Shown piece after piece: positions 1 to 7,370 of a DNA stretch of 34,568 bases (its first letter is position 1; every line of letters begins with the position of its first letter). The stretch comes from Saprospiraceae bacterium (GTDB taxonomy: Bacteria > Bacteroidota > Bacteroidia > Chitinophagales > Saprospiraceae): contig JABFRV010000122.1 in assembly GCA_013140975.1 (NCBI GenBank), positions 1-34,568 of the forward strand, given 5' to 3'. The notes under the pieces were generated by a model. That model was not told where the DNA came from, did not search any database, and was given only the letters and a program-made list of their open reading frames with translations. Made by a program: the position numbers and the translations under genes.

Positions 1-830
1 ATAGAATATTTAAAACAAATGATCCATCTAATACAGGCTTACATACGATCATACCACTCGATTCACAAATTCAAGAAATTAACATAAGCATTCCTCTTTC
101 ATTGAAAGGCAGTCGAGGTTTATTGTTTACTCCAACAGCAAAAAAACTTTCTTTAAAGTATTCTTCCACTTTTACAGATCCTTCATTTATTGGAGAATAC
201 TTACCGGATCGGAATTTAACGGACACCGGCTTTACCGCAGAATGGAATATTCTTGAATACAACAAAGAAGTTCCTAATTTCTTTAATGAGACTCGCTTAA
301 TCAAAGTTGGAAATTCGATATTCGGGATGAACATTCAAAACCCGGTGAATCACTACTCCAAAACGGACAGAGCTTGCAAGTACCTCATTCTTTTTATTCT
401 TGTTATATTTCTTTCTCTATTTTTAACAGAAATATATTATAGAATAAAGGTTCATTTATTTCAATATGGGCTCATTGGATTCGCACTCGCAATCTTCTTC
501 GCTTTACTTTTATCAATATCAGAATTTATAAACTTTAATTCAGCATATGCTATATCTTTTATATCGGTAACGATTTTAATATTTTTATTTAGCAAATCAA
601 TATTTTCGAATAAATCCTCAGTATACTTATTGAGCAGCTTGGTAATTACGTTTTTCTCATTCATTTTCATTATTATTCAACTTGAGAAAACTGCATTACT
701 ATTTGGAACCATTATGTTATTCTCAATTCTTGCCGCTACAATGTATGTGACCACAAATATAAAATGGAATGAAGAAAAAAATGAGACACAGAATAACAAT
801 GAATTGACAGAAGAAAAGATATTATACTAA
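1..830 (+). CDS. creD: CreD family inner-membrane protein, 5' end cut by window edge
   Basis: The reading frame is open from the left edge (first full codon at base 3), so only the C-terminal 276 residues are visible; E. coli CreD is about 450 residues. A soluble, probably periplasmic segment leads into a CreD-like stretch (NHYSKTDRACKYLILF), followed by about five hydrophobic helices. The helix ending in LSISEFINFNSAY and the later segment IIQLEKTALLFGTIMLF match the conserved CreD membrane core. CreD is an envelope-stress protein first known from the CreBC regulon and linked to beta-lactam and colicin tolerance. Its biochemical activity is unknown, so the functional inference is weak although family membership is clear. 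It converges on the FKBP gene and the two share a terminator. A TTG at 102 could be mistaken for the start, but coding continues upstream of it. Confidence 0.85.
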   Translation, partial: RIFKTNDPSNTGLHTIIPLDSQIQEINISIPLSLKGSRGLLFTPTAKKLSLKYSSTFTDPSFIGEYLPDRNLTDTGFTAEWNILEYNKEVPNFFNETRLIKVGNSIFGMNIQNPVNHYSKTDRACKYLILFILVIFLSLFLTEIYYRIKVHLFQYGLIGFALAIFFALLLSISEFINFNSAYAISFISVTILIFLFSKSIFSNKSSVYLLSSLVITFFSFIFIIIQLEKTALLFGTIMLFSILAATMYVTTNIKWNEEKNETQNNNELTEEKILY

Positions 831-896
831 AATAATTTCAACAGATTATTATTAAAATAAATTTGTTGATTATTTAAAATATCAAAGTCACCTAAA

Positions 897-932
897 ACAA
901 AAAGAGCCGGAAAAATTCCGGCTCTATATTTT
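897..932. terminator. Bidirectional intrinsic terminator between creD and the FKBP gene
   Basis: A perfect 8-bp stem, AGAGCCGG (903-910) with CCGGCTCT (918-925), closes a 7-nt loop. It is followed by ATATTTT on the plus strand and preceded by AAACAAA, which gives a T-rich tail on the minus strand. The flanking genes converge here, so it can end both transcripts. Confidence 0.85.
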
Positions 933-967
933 AATAATTATCTCGACAAAAGTCTTGCGACAATTTA

Positions 968-1852
968 TTATTTTGCACCAACAAGTTCAACATAGAACAA
1001 CAATTCTGAATTTGCAGGAATAACTGGAGGGCTTCCGGCAGCACCATAACCCAATTCAGAAGGAATTAAAAACGTTGCTTTTGAACCTACAGGCAACAAA
1101 GCAAATCCCTCATCCCATCCTTTTATTACCTGACCTTGGCCAAGTGGAAATTGGAGATCTTGTCCTCTTTCAAAAGAATTATCAAACATTTTTCCATCCA
1201 TTAACGTACCATAATATTTTGTAGAAACAACTTGCCCAACTTGTGGCTTAGGACCAGTTCCTGTTTCATGTACGATGTATTTAAGGCCGGAAGCAGTTGT
1301 AATAATTTGTGACTTATTAGCTCCCGATTTGTAGTCTGCAATCGTTTTCTTAATGCTTTCCTGAATAGCAGGCAACAAAGCTGCACTCTCTGCTCTTTTA
1401 GCTTCCATCAAAGCTTGTTCCGCTTTCATATCTGCTTCATAGCTTGCCTGATCTTTTACATCACTCAATACAACATGAAACGTCAATTCCTTAGCATCAG
1501 GTATTCCAATTTGGTTTCTAATCTCATCATCAATAACCTGGCTTACGATCGCACTGTCTCCCTTCGAAAGATAGTATAATACGTCGACGATTGGTTGAGC
1601 ATTTTTAAGTTCTTTTTTCTCTTGTTTCGGCAATTTGAATTTTATATCCGGTGATTGAGAAACGGAGTTAAAAACCAATGAGTCCTTAACTTTTACAATG
1701 TATCTGAAATAGACATAATCTCCTTCTTTAACATTATCTCCTTTCTGATCATTTGCAATGGTATAATTAAAACCGCTTAAGGTTGTCTTTACTTCCTTTT
1801 TACAGGAAAATACCATTAACAATAATGCAATTGCAATTAAATTTAATTTCAT
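968..1852 (-). CDS. FKBP-type peptidyl-prolyl cis-trans isomerase lipoprotein
   Basis: This 294-residue protein catalyses cis-trans isomerisation of prolyl bonds and probably acts as an envelope folding helper. The N-terminus (MKLNLIAIALLLMVFSC) is a lipoprotein signal with Cys17 as the lipidated residue. The C-terminal FKBP domain (about 186-294) is canonical: Tyr213, Phe223-Asp224, Val242-Ile243, Trp246 and Tyr269 fall at the active-site positions known from FKBP12. Residues about 42-132 have the same order of elements (GDYVYFRY, VFNS, LSKGDSAIV, ELTFHVVLSDV) but lack the Trp and the YG loop, so I read them as a degenerate first FKBP domain. A charged Ala/Glu-rich linker at about 136-175 is probably helical. 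The gene lies 17 nt after the DHH phosphoesterase gene and should be co-transcribed with it. Confidence 0.92.
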   Translation of the reverse strand: MKLNLIAIALLLMVFSCKKEVKTTLSGFNYTIANDQKGDNVKEGDYVYFRYIVKVKDSLVFNSVSQSPDIKFKLPKQEKKELKNAQPIVDVLYYLSKGDSAIVSQVIDDEIRNQIGIPDAKELTFHVVLSDVKDQASYEADMKAEQALMEAKRAESAALLPAIQESIKKTIADYKSGANKSQIITTASGLKYIVHETGTGPKPQVGQVVSTKYYGTLMDGKMFDNSFERGQDLQFPLGQGQVIKGWDEGFALLPVGSKATFLIPSELGYGAAGSPPVIPANSELLFYVELVGAK

Positions 1853-1869
1853 TTTTAATAATATTTATT

Positions 1870-2871
1870 TTAAGTATTTACTGATTCTTTAACTTTCATG
1901 ACTTCTTTGAGCTTGATAAGTGTCTCCTCTAGGCTTAATTTAGATGAGCCACCGGATGCATTTCTATGACCACCACCATTAAAATTTACCTTGCAAATTT
2001 CCTGTACAGAAAAATTTCCTTTAGATCGCAAAGACAATTTTACAATGGTTGGTTGATTCATTACCAGAGCTCCTACTTTTACACTTTTTAGCATCATCAG
2101 ATAATTGATTATGCCTTCCGTATCGCCTCTGCGTATATCAAACTTTTTATAATCTTCTTTTGTCAAATAAATTAATCCGAATTCCTGCTCAGGGTATAGC
2201 TCCATTCTATCATGAAGACAATGCCCTAGTAATAATAAGTATTTATCCGGTTGGCTGTTCAACACCAATTCTTGAATTCTTGTATCATTTAATCCGAGTT
2301 TCTTAAAATGAGCACATATCGTAAATACTTCTTCTGAAGTGCTGTGATGAAACGATCCGGTATCAGTCATGATACCCGTATATAAGGCTTCAATAATATC
2401 CGGCTGAAGTGCGCCTTCTCCGGAAATGCCTACGATTATGTTATGAACTATTTCACTGGTAGAACTACATTGAATTTCAGAAAAAACCAGGTCTGCAAAT
2501 GGCTCTGGATCCAAATGATGGTCTATCATCACTTTAGTAGCCTTTGATTCCAGTACTTTCAAACCAATCTTGTCAATTCTTTCCAAAGAGTTAAAGTCAA
2601 GACAGATTATCATTTCTGCTTCCTTAACTGCCTTTTCAGAATCATGAGGACTAAGATCATAAATCAAAGCTTTATTAGCATCCTTCATCCATTCAAAAGC
2701 AAGGGGGTACTCACTGGGAAGTATAATTTGTGTCTGGTGTCCTTTTAATTGCAAGTAATAGCTCAGACCCAGACTTGATCCAATAGCGTCACCATCCGGA
2801 TTGCGGTGAGAGAGCAATACAATCTTTTTGGGCTGTTTGATTAGATCGGCAAATGCCTTTAGGTCTTTCAT
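1870..2871 (-). CDS. DHH/DHHA1 phosphoesterase (NrnA-like oligoribonuclease / pAp phosphatase)
   Basis: The 333-residue length is typical of NrnA. The DHH motifs are intact: SHRNPDGDAIGS (21-32), CLDFNS with Asp92, DHHLDPE (117-123) and GIMTDTGS with Asp170. These residues hold the Mn2+ pair. The C-terminal DHHA1 substrate-binding domain carries GGGHRNASGG (299-308). NrnA-family enzymes degrade nano-RNAs of 2-5 nt and dephosphorylate 3'-phosphoadenosine 5'-phosphate in the cytoplasm. Sequence alone does not separate these activities from the related cyclic-dinucleotide (GdpP-like) enzymes, but the lack of PAS/GGDEF or membrane domains argues for NrnA. It is first in a two-gene operon with the FKBP lipoprotein. 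A sequence GACTTTTG, one mismatch from the -7 consensus, lies just upstream. Confidence 0.9.
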   Translation of the reverse strand: MKDLKAFADLIKQPKKIVLLSHRNPDGDAIGSSLGLSYYLQLKGHQTQIILPSEYPLAFEWMKDANKALIYDLSPHDSEKAVKEAEMIICLDFNSLERIDKIGLKVLESKATKVMIDHHLDPEPFADLVFSEIQCSSTSEIVHNIIVGISGEGALQPDIIEALYTGIMTDTGSFHHSTSEEVFTICAHFKKLGLNDTRIQELVLNSQPDKYLLLLGHCLHDRMELYPEQEFGLIYLTKEDYKKFDIRRGDTEGIINYLMMLKSVKVGALVMNQPTIVKLSLRSKGNFSVQEICKVNFNGGGHRNASGGSSKLSLEETLIKLKEVMKVKESVNT

Positions 2872-2955
2872 TTTAAACGATACAAAAGTCTGGATAATTC
2901 CTGGAAGAAATATTGAATGACTTGTTAAAGATTAGTTCATTGATTCCGAAGAACT

Positions 2956-2963
2956 TAGTTTTG
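2956..2963 (+). promoter_or_regulatory. Bacteroidota -7 element for ndk
   Basis: TAGTTTTG matches TAnnTTTG exactly and lies 20 nt before the ndk ATG. It is followed by CCAC, as are two other boxes in this window. No good -33 TTG lies at the usual 17-23 nt spacing. Confidence 0.55.
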
Positions 2964-2983
2964 CCACTCTAAAATTTAATACG

Positions 2984-3406
2984 ATGTCAGGTAATAGAAC
3001 TTTTACGATGATAAAACCGGATGCGGTAGAATCTGGACACATAGGCAATATCCTTGTAATGATTTGTAAGGTTGGTTTCAAGATCGTTGCAATGAAATAT
3101 ACTCGCTTATCTAAGGAGAAGGCAGGTGAATTTTATGCCGTTCATAAAGAAAGACCCTTTTATGGAGAATTAGTCGACTTTATGTCAAGAGGCCCTATTG
3201 TTGTAGCAATATTAGAGAAAAGCAATGCAGTAGAGGACTTTAGAACATTAATTGGTGCTACTAATCCTGCGAATGCTGCTCCTGGAACAATTCGTTCATT
3301 ATACGCCAAAAATGTAGGGGAAAATGCAGTTCACGGTTCAGATTCAGATGAAAATGCTGCAATAGAAGGCTCATTTCATTTTGCCGGAACTGAAATGTTT
3401 TCATAA
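2984..3406 (+). CDS. ndk: Nucleoside-diphosphate kinase
   Basis: A 140-residue NDP kinase, which moves the gamma phosphate from ATP to other NDPs through a phospho-histidine. The catalytic His117 sits in the signature NAVHGSDS. Lys11 in TMIKPDAV, Arg87 and the Asn in the segment before His117 match known nucleotide contacts. Length and fold elements are full. It is a single gene between two minus-strand units, with its own putative -7 box. The ATG at 2984 gives the canonical N-terminus ([11 protein letters not shown]). It converges on dapF with 21 nt between the stop codons, and I see no hairpin there. Confidence 0.97.
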   Translation: MSGNRTFTMIKPDAVESGHIGNILVMICKVGFKIVAMKYTRLSKEKAGEFYAVHKERPFYGELVDFMSRGPIVVAILEKSNAVEDFRTLIGATNPANAAPGTIRSLYAKNVGENAVHGSDSDENAAIEGSFHFAGTEMFS

Positions 3407-3427
3407 TTCCATTTTATACTCGAAATT

Positions 3428-4210
3428 TCAACCCCAGAATCCGGAATAAACTCGCTTTGCGGGTCCGGTTAACCATATATCAGTAGCTCTCGATCCATCA
3501 ATTGTCATTTGAACTTCCAGAGCGCCACCTTTGGCATTTACCTTTATGGTTTGCTGTCCTGATAATTTGTTAAAGATTGCGCTGTAATATGCAGCAGCAG
3601 CAATGCCTGTTCCACAAGCAAGCGTTTCATTTTCCACTCCCCTCTCGTATGTAGCAATATTAATTTCTTCTGTTGAGATTGAATCTATAAAATTTACATT
3701 CGCTCCTTCTTTTGAAAATTCATTTCTCAATTTTCTACCTTCTTTGTTAACATCATAAGTAAACGAGTCTGTTACAAAATGTATTAAATGCGGAGAGCCT
3801 GAATCAACAAATACTCCGCAATTTGTGACTTCAAATGCATTTATATCCTTCATTTTTACTTTTACCGTTTCAGAATTTAACACCCTGGATTCATGTTGGC
3901 CATCCGCTGCTAAAAAACGAAATGAATCTCGATTCCACTTTCGGTGAGCATACATGGTAATGCATCGACTTCCATTTCCACAAAATGTTGAAAAAAGTCC
4001 ATCTGCATTAAGATATTTCATTTGAAAATCATACTCATTATTTCTACACAGCGCAATTAATCCGTCAGCACCGATTCCATATCTTCTATTACACATTTTT
4101 TCAATTAACTCCTGATCATTCAAATCGATAAGCTCGCCATGATCAAAGAAATCAAGGATAATAAAATCATTTCCAGCTCCTTCATATTTTTCAAATGGCA
4201 CAATTTTCAT
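3428..4210 (-). CDS. dapF: Diaminopimelate epimerase
   Basis: This 260-residue enzyme converts LL- to meso-diaminopimelate in lysine and peptidoglycan synthesis, without a cofactor. The two catalytic cysteines are present: Cys77 in FCGNGSRC and Cys199 in LACGTGIAAAA. GAGNDFI (11-17), GIGADGL (45-51) and the C-terminal TGPAKRVYSG also match the family. The start codon overlaps the Nudix gene's stop by 4 nt (ATGA), which suggests translational coupling. The gene ends 21 nt from ndk on the other strand. Confidence 0.96.
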   Translation of the reverse strand: MKIVPFEKYEGAGNDFIILDFFDHGELIDLNDQELIEKMCNRRYGIGADGLIALCRNNEYDFQMKYLNADGLFSTFCGNGSRCITMYAHRKWNRDSFRFLAADGQHESRVLNSETVKVKMKDINAFEVTNCGVFVDSGSPHLIHFVTDSFTYDVNKEGRKLRNEFSKEGANVNFIDSISTEEINIATYERGVENETLACGTGIAAAAYYSAIFNKLSGQQTIKVNAKGGALEVQMTIDGSRATDIWLTGPAKRVYSGFWG

Positions 4211-4857
4211 TTCTTTTCGGCTTCATTAAAGTTCGTTAAAACATCAACAATATTCCTATATATCGGTTGCAACCGGATCGCAAGTGTTGGATCCATCCAT
4301 TCGGCTAACTCGATATCTTCTTCAGTCTGTAGTTTCAATTCCTGATCAAACTTTGAATGAATATGATACCATTTCGTTTTTTTCAAAGCTCTTTCATTTT
4401 TTCTATCTCTAAAAAAGTGATATGTTACACAAAGTTTCTTATTCATAGACAATTCCTTTAATCCTGTTTCTTCAATGCATTCTCGAAGGCATGCCTCTTC
4501 AAAACTTTCACCTTTATCTAATTTACCTTTCGGCAGATCCCAAAATGACCTTCTAAAAATCATTAGTACCTTTTTTTCTGCATTTTCAATAACTCCACCC
4601 GAAGCTTCAATTAAGGGAAGTATTTTTTTTATATCATTAAAAATTTCTTTTGCTTCTTTCGCATAAAGAAATATCTGTTCAAAGCGATTACTATTCTCCA
4701 GAACATCTAAATACTGAAATAATGTTTTTGACTGCCCGGAATAAGGCAAAGCAAGTACGTTTGAGGGCGTTATCAAGTCTTTAAAATCTTCATCAGAAAG
4801 AAGAGTTAGCGGCTTGTTGTTTACGTAAATTTCATATCTTTGACTTCCTTTCGACAT
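4207..4857 (-). CDS. Nudix hydrolase with N-terminal extension
   Basis: The 216-residue protein has a complete Nudix box at 111-133: Gly111, Glu117, Arg125-Glu126, Glu129-Glu130 and Gly132, matching GX5EX7REUXEEXGU. The box coordinates Mg2+ for cleavage of a nucleoside diphosphate linked to some group X. The substrate cannot be read from the box. About 85 residues precede the Nudix fold with no motif I recognise; they begin YEIYVNNKPLTLLSDEDF. Such two-part Nudix proteins are, as far as I recall, common in Bacteroidota, so the extension is probably native. The gene is divergent from pyrE (5 nt between the starts) and overlaps dapF by 4 nt. Confidence 0.9.
   Translation of the reverse strand: MSKGSQRYEIYVNNKPLTLLSDEDFKDLITPSNVLALPYSGQSKTLFQYLDVLENSNRFEQIFLYAKEAKEIFNDIKKILPLIEASGGVIENAEKKVLMIFRRSFWDLPKGKLDKGESFEEACLRECIEETGLKELSMNKKLCVTYHFFRDRKNERALKKTKWYHIHSKFDQELKLQTEEDIELAEWMDPTLAIRLQPIYRNIVDVLTNFNEAEKK
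4814..4842 (+). promoter_or_regulatory. Putative pyrE promoter inside the Nudix coding region
   Basis: TTG (4814-4816), an 18-nt gap, then TATCTTTG (4835-4842), an exact TAnnTTTG. The box ends 20 nt before the pyrE ATG, the same distance as at ndk. Because only 5 nt separate pyrE from the Nudix gene, the promoter must lie in the first codons of the Nudix gene on the opposite strand. Confidence 0.65.
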
Positions 4858-4862
4858 TTTAA

Positions 4863-5507
4863 ATGAATTTAGCTAATCATATAGCTGACAGATTGTTGCA
4901 AATTAAAGCAATTAAATTAAATGCAACAAATCCTTTTACCTGGGCAAGTGGCTTGAGGTCTCCTATTTATTGCGATAACAGGTTAGCCTTATCTTATCCT
5001 GAAGATCGAAAAATCATCATTAAAGCCTTATCCAGAGAAGCAAGACTATTCACAAATATTAATGGGATTGCCGGAGTAGCAACTGCTGGTATCGCCTGGG
5101 GAGCTTATGTTGCGGATTCTTTGGACTTGCCTTTTTGTTACGTTCGCAGCAAGCCCAAAGAGCACGGATTAAAGAATATGATTGAAGGAAGACTTGACCC
5201 CAATTCTACCGTGCTCGTTATTGAAGACCTAATATCTACTGGCGGCAGTTCGATGGAGGCTGTTCAGGCTTTATTGAATGAAGGTTATAATGTTGTAGGG
5301 GTACTTGCAATATTTCAGTATGGTTTTAGCTCTGCTACTCAAAAATTTAAGGATAAAAATATATTATTTTCGAGTTTGACTGATTTCGATACACTTTTGG
5401 CACGTGCTTTGTTTGCTAATGAGATCTCACAGGTTGATTTTGAACGCCTGAAATCCTGGAACATTGATCCGAAATTATGGTCAGATCAACATTCAAACCA
5501 TAATTAA
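4863..5507 (+). CDS. pyrE: Orotate phosphoribosyltransferase
   Basis: A 214-residue enzyme that joins orotate and PRPP to give orotidine 5'-phosphate in pyrimidine synthesis. The PRPP-binding signature VLVIEDLISTGGS is at 117-129, with acidic Glu121-Asp122. The flexible-loop region YVRSKPKEHG (93-102) supplies Arg95, Lys97, Lys99 and His101. The substrate side TWASGLRSPIYCDNR (26-40) is also intact. Length is normal. The M42 peptidase gene starts 2 nt after its stop, so the two are almost certainly co-transcribed. Confidence 0.96.
   Translation: MNLANHIADRLLQIKAIKLNATNPFTWASGLRSPIYCDNRLALSYPEDRKIIIKALSREARLFTNINGIAGVATAGIAWGAYVADSLDLPFCYVRSKPKEHGLKNMIEGRLDPNSTVLVIEDLISTGGSSMEAVQALLNEGYNVVGVLAIFQYGFSSATQKFKDKNILFSSLTDFDTLLARALFANEISQVDFERLKSWNIDPKLWSDQHSNHN
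4899..4930 (-). promoter_or_regulatory. Possible promoter for the Nudix-dapF operon
   Basis: On the minus strand TTTG (4930-4927), a 20-nt gap, then TTAATTTG (4906-4899), one mismatch from TAnnTTTG. It would lie inside pyrE, mirroring the pyrE promoter inside the Nudix gene. Weak, because the -7 box is imperfect. Confidence 0.3.
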
Positions 5508-5509
5508 AT

Positions 5510-6589
5510 ATGCCACTGATTACAAAAGAATCTGAACAATTTTTATTTCAATATCTTGATAATGCCTCTCCAACAGGACATGAGGCATCCGGTCAAAAAA
5601 TTTGGCTGGAATACATCAAACCATTCATCCACGACTGGCACCTTGATCACTATGGATCACTATACGGTGTAATCAATCCTGGAAAAGAATTTAGAGTTGT
5701 TATTGAAGGTCACTCTGATGAAATATCATGGATGGTTAACTATATCAGTGATGATGGCTTTATTTCAGTCATTAGAAATGGCGGATCAGATCAATCTATT
5801 GCTCCAAGTAAAAGAGTAAATATTCATACACCGAAAGGTATTGTAAAAGGTATTTTCGGATGGCCTGCGATACACATGCGCAAGGGAAATGATACGAATC
5901 TTATGGCTACTGTAGAAAATATTTTTATCGATGTAGGCGCTAAAGATAAAGCTGAAGTTGAAAAAATGGGAGTACACATTGGAAATGTAATTACTTATGA
6001 AGATTCTTTAATGAAGCTTAATAATAAATACTACACTGGCCGTGCACTCGATAATAGAATGGGTGGATTTTGTATCGCAGAAGTTGCACGTTTATTAAAA
6101 AAGAATAAAATCAAACTTCCGTACTCTTTATACATTGTTAACTCAGTACAAGAAGAAATAGGTCTTCGCGGAGCAGAAATGATTGCAGAAACTATCAAAC
6201 CTAATATTGCAATTGTTACAGACGTTACTCATGATACGCATACTCCAATGGTAAAAACCAAAGATCAGGGAAGTATACGTTGCGGAAATGGCCCGGTAAT
6301 CTGCTATGCGCCAGCTGTTCACAATAAGCTGCAATCGCTTCTTGTCAAAACGGCTGAAAAGAAAAAAATTGAAATACAACGAACTGCCGCATCACGTTCA
6401 ACCGGAACAGATACTGATGCATTTGCATATTCCAACGGAGGCGTTCCTTCTGTTCTGATCTCGCTTCCTTTACGATATATGCATACAACGGTAGAAACTG
6501 CTAAAATATCAGATGTAGAAGCAGTCATACAGTTAATTTATGAATTACTTCGAGCAATCGACCCAAAGATGAGTCTTAAGTATTTTTAA
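5510..6589 (+). CDS. M42 family metallo-aminopeptidase
   Basis: This 359-residue protein has the M42 dinuclear metal set: His68 and Asp70 (EGHSDE), the bridging Asp181 (GRALDNRMGG), the catalytic Glu215 with Glu216 (VQEEIGLRG), Asp238 (VTDVTHD) and His325 (RYMHTTVE). M42 enzymes are cytoplasmic, self-assemble into tetrahedral dodecamers and trim short peptides from the N-terminus; older annotations call them cellulase M or glutamyl aminopeptidase. Substrate preference (acidic, basic or hydrophobic) cannot be read here. It has no signal peptide. It sits 2 nt behind pyrE, with no obvious functional tie. Confidence 0.93.
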   Translation: MPLITKESEQFLFQYLDNASPTGHEASGQKIWLEYIKPFIHDWHLDHYGSLYGVINPGKEFRVVIEGHSDEISWMVNYISDDGFISVIRNGGSDQSIAPSKRVNIHTPKGIVKGIFGWPAIHMRKGNDTNLMATVENIFIDVGAKDKAEVEKMGVHIGNVITYEDSLMKLNNKYYTGRALDNRMGGFCIAEVARLLKKNKIKLPYSLYIVNSVQEEIGLRGAEMIAETIKPNIAIVTDVTHDTHTPMVKTKDQGSIRCGNGPVICYAPAVHNKLQSLLVKTAEKKKIEIQRTAASRSTGTDTDAFAYSNGGVPSVLISLPLRYMHTTVETAKISDVEAVIQLIYELLRAIDPKMSLKYF

Positions 6590-6595
6590 TTTTGT

Positions 6596-6718
6596 TGACG
6601 ATTGACGGCTGATTGTTGAAAAAAGATTTTCAGTTCTTTGCGTAGTGCCCAATTCAAATTATCTTGTATCTCAACATTCGTATTTCGTAATTCGTATCTC
6701 GTACTTTTTAATTTTTAA
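6596..6718. repeat. Heptamer-period repeat blocks in the M42-pnuC gap
   Basis: The 143-nt gap holds two in-phase 7-bp arrays. Block A (6596-6623) reads TGACGAT, TGACGGC, TGATTGT, TGAAAAA. Block B (6663-6718) reads CTTGTAT, CTCAACA, TTCGTAT, TTCGTAA, TTCGTAT, CTCGTAC, TTTTTAA, TTTTTAA, eight units with no phase break. Copies are degenerate and fall into three types (TGAC-type, TTCGTA-type and T5AA-type). No coding potential is evident. I recall similar heptamer strings in other Bacteroidota intergenic regions, but their function is unknown to me. Confidence 0.7.
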
Positions 6719-6732
6719 TCTACCCCCTGTCA

Positions 6733-7368
6733 ATGGAATTTTTTAGCATAAAGCAGGTATTTTTTACAATATTACAGTATCCTGTTAGCTATATCGAATT
6801 CATTGCAACAATTTGCGGAATAATTGCCGTGTATTTAGCTGCTCGTTCTCACATACTAACCTGGCCTATCGGACTCATCAATATCACCCTTTCTTTTATC
6901 ATTTTTTGGGAAGTACAATTATATTCAGATGTTTTTCTTCAGGTATATTTTTTTTGCATTTCAATTTACGGATGGTACAATTGGAGATTTGAAAAAAGAG
7001 AATGCTTACCTATAAAGACACTTAATACTAAAGAAAGATTGAATTCTATCTACATAATTATTGGATGCACAGCAATTCTTGGATTTATGGTCAGTAAATT
7101 ACACCTTATTTTTCCGAGTGTTTTTATTAAACCCGCAGCCTATCCATATCCGGATACTTTTGTGGCAGTCTGTAGCGTAATTGCTAATACCTTACTTGCA
7201 AAAAGAATTTATGAGAATTGGGTATTATGGATCGTTGTCAACATAGTTTGTGTAGGATTGTATTTTTCTAAAGGAATCACATTTATTGCAATACAATTTT
7301 TTATTTTTCTGATACTAGCAATTGTCGGACATTTGCATTGGAAAAAAGAAATATCTAAAGCAATCTGA
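6733..7368 (+). CDS. pnuC: PnuC-type nicotinamide riboside / vitamin transporter
   Basis: A 211-residue integral membrane protein with about seven hydrophobic segments, typical of the PnuC family. The core LTWPIGLINITLSFIIFW (42-59) followed by YGWYNW (79-84) carries the family's WxxW signature; a second aromatic stretch is NWVLWIVVN (162-170). PnuC proteins mediate facilitated uptake of nicotinamide riboside, trapped inside by phosphorylation. PnuT and PnuX relatives move thiamine or riboflavin. The usual pointers (nadR, or a thiamine pyrophosphokinase gene next door) are absent, so the substrate remains open. priA begins 2 nt after its stop codon. Confidence 0.88.
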   Translation: MEFFSIKQVFFTILQYPVSYIEFIATICGIIAVYLAARSHILTWPIGLINITLSFIIFWEVQLYSDVFLQVYFFCISIYGWYNWRFEKRECLPIKTLNTKERLNSIYIIIGCTAILGFMVSKLHLIFPSVFIKPAAYPYPDTFVAVCSVIANTLLAKRIYENWVLWIVVNIVCVGLYFSKGITFIAIQFFIFLILAIVGHLHWKKEISKAI

Positions 7369-7370
7369 CC

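Noticed and set aside
6596-6718. Heptamer block as a CRISPR array
   Set aside because: Units are 7 bp and degenerate, with no spacers and no cas genes nearby.
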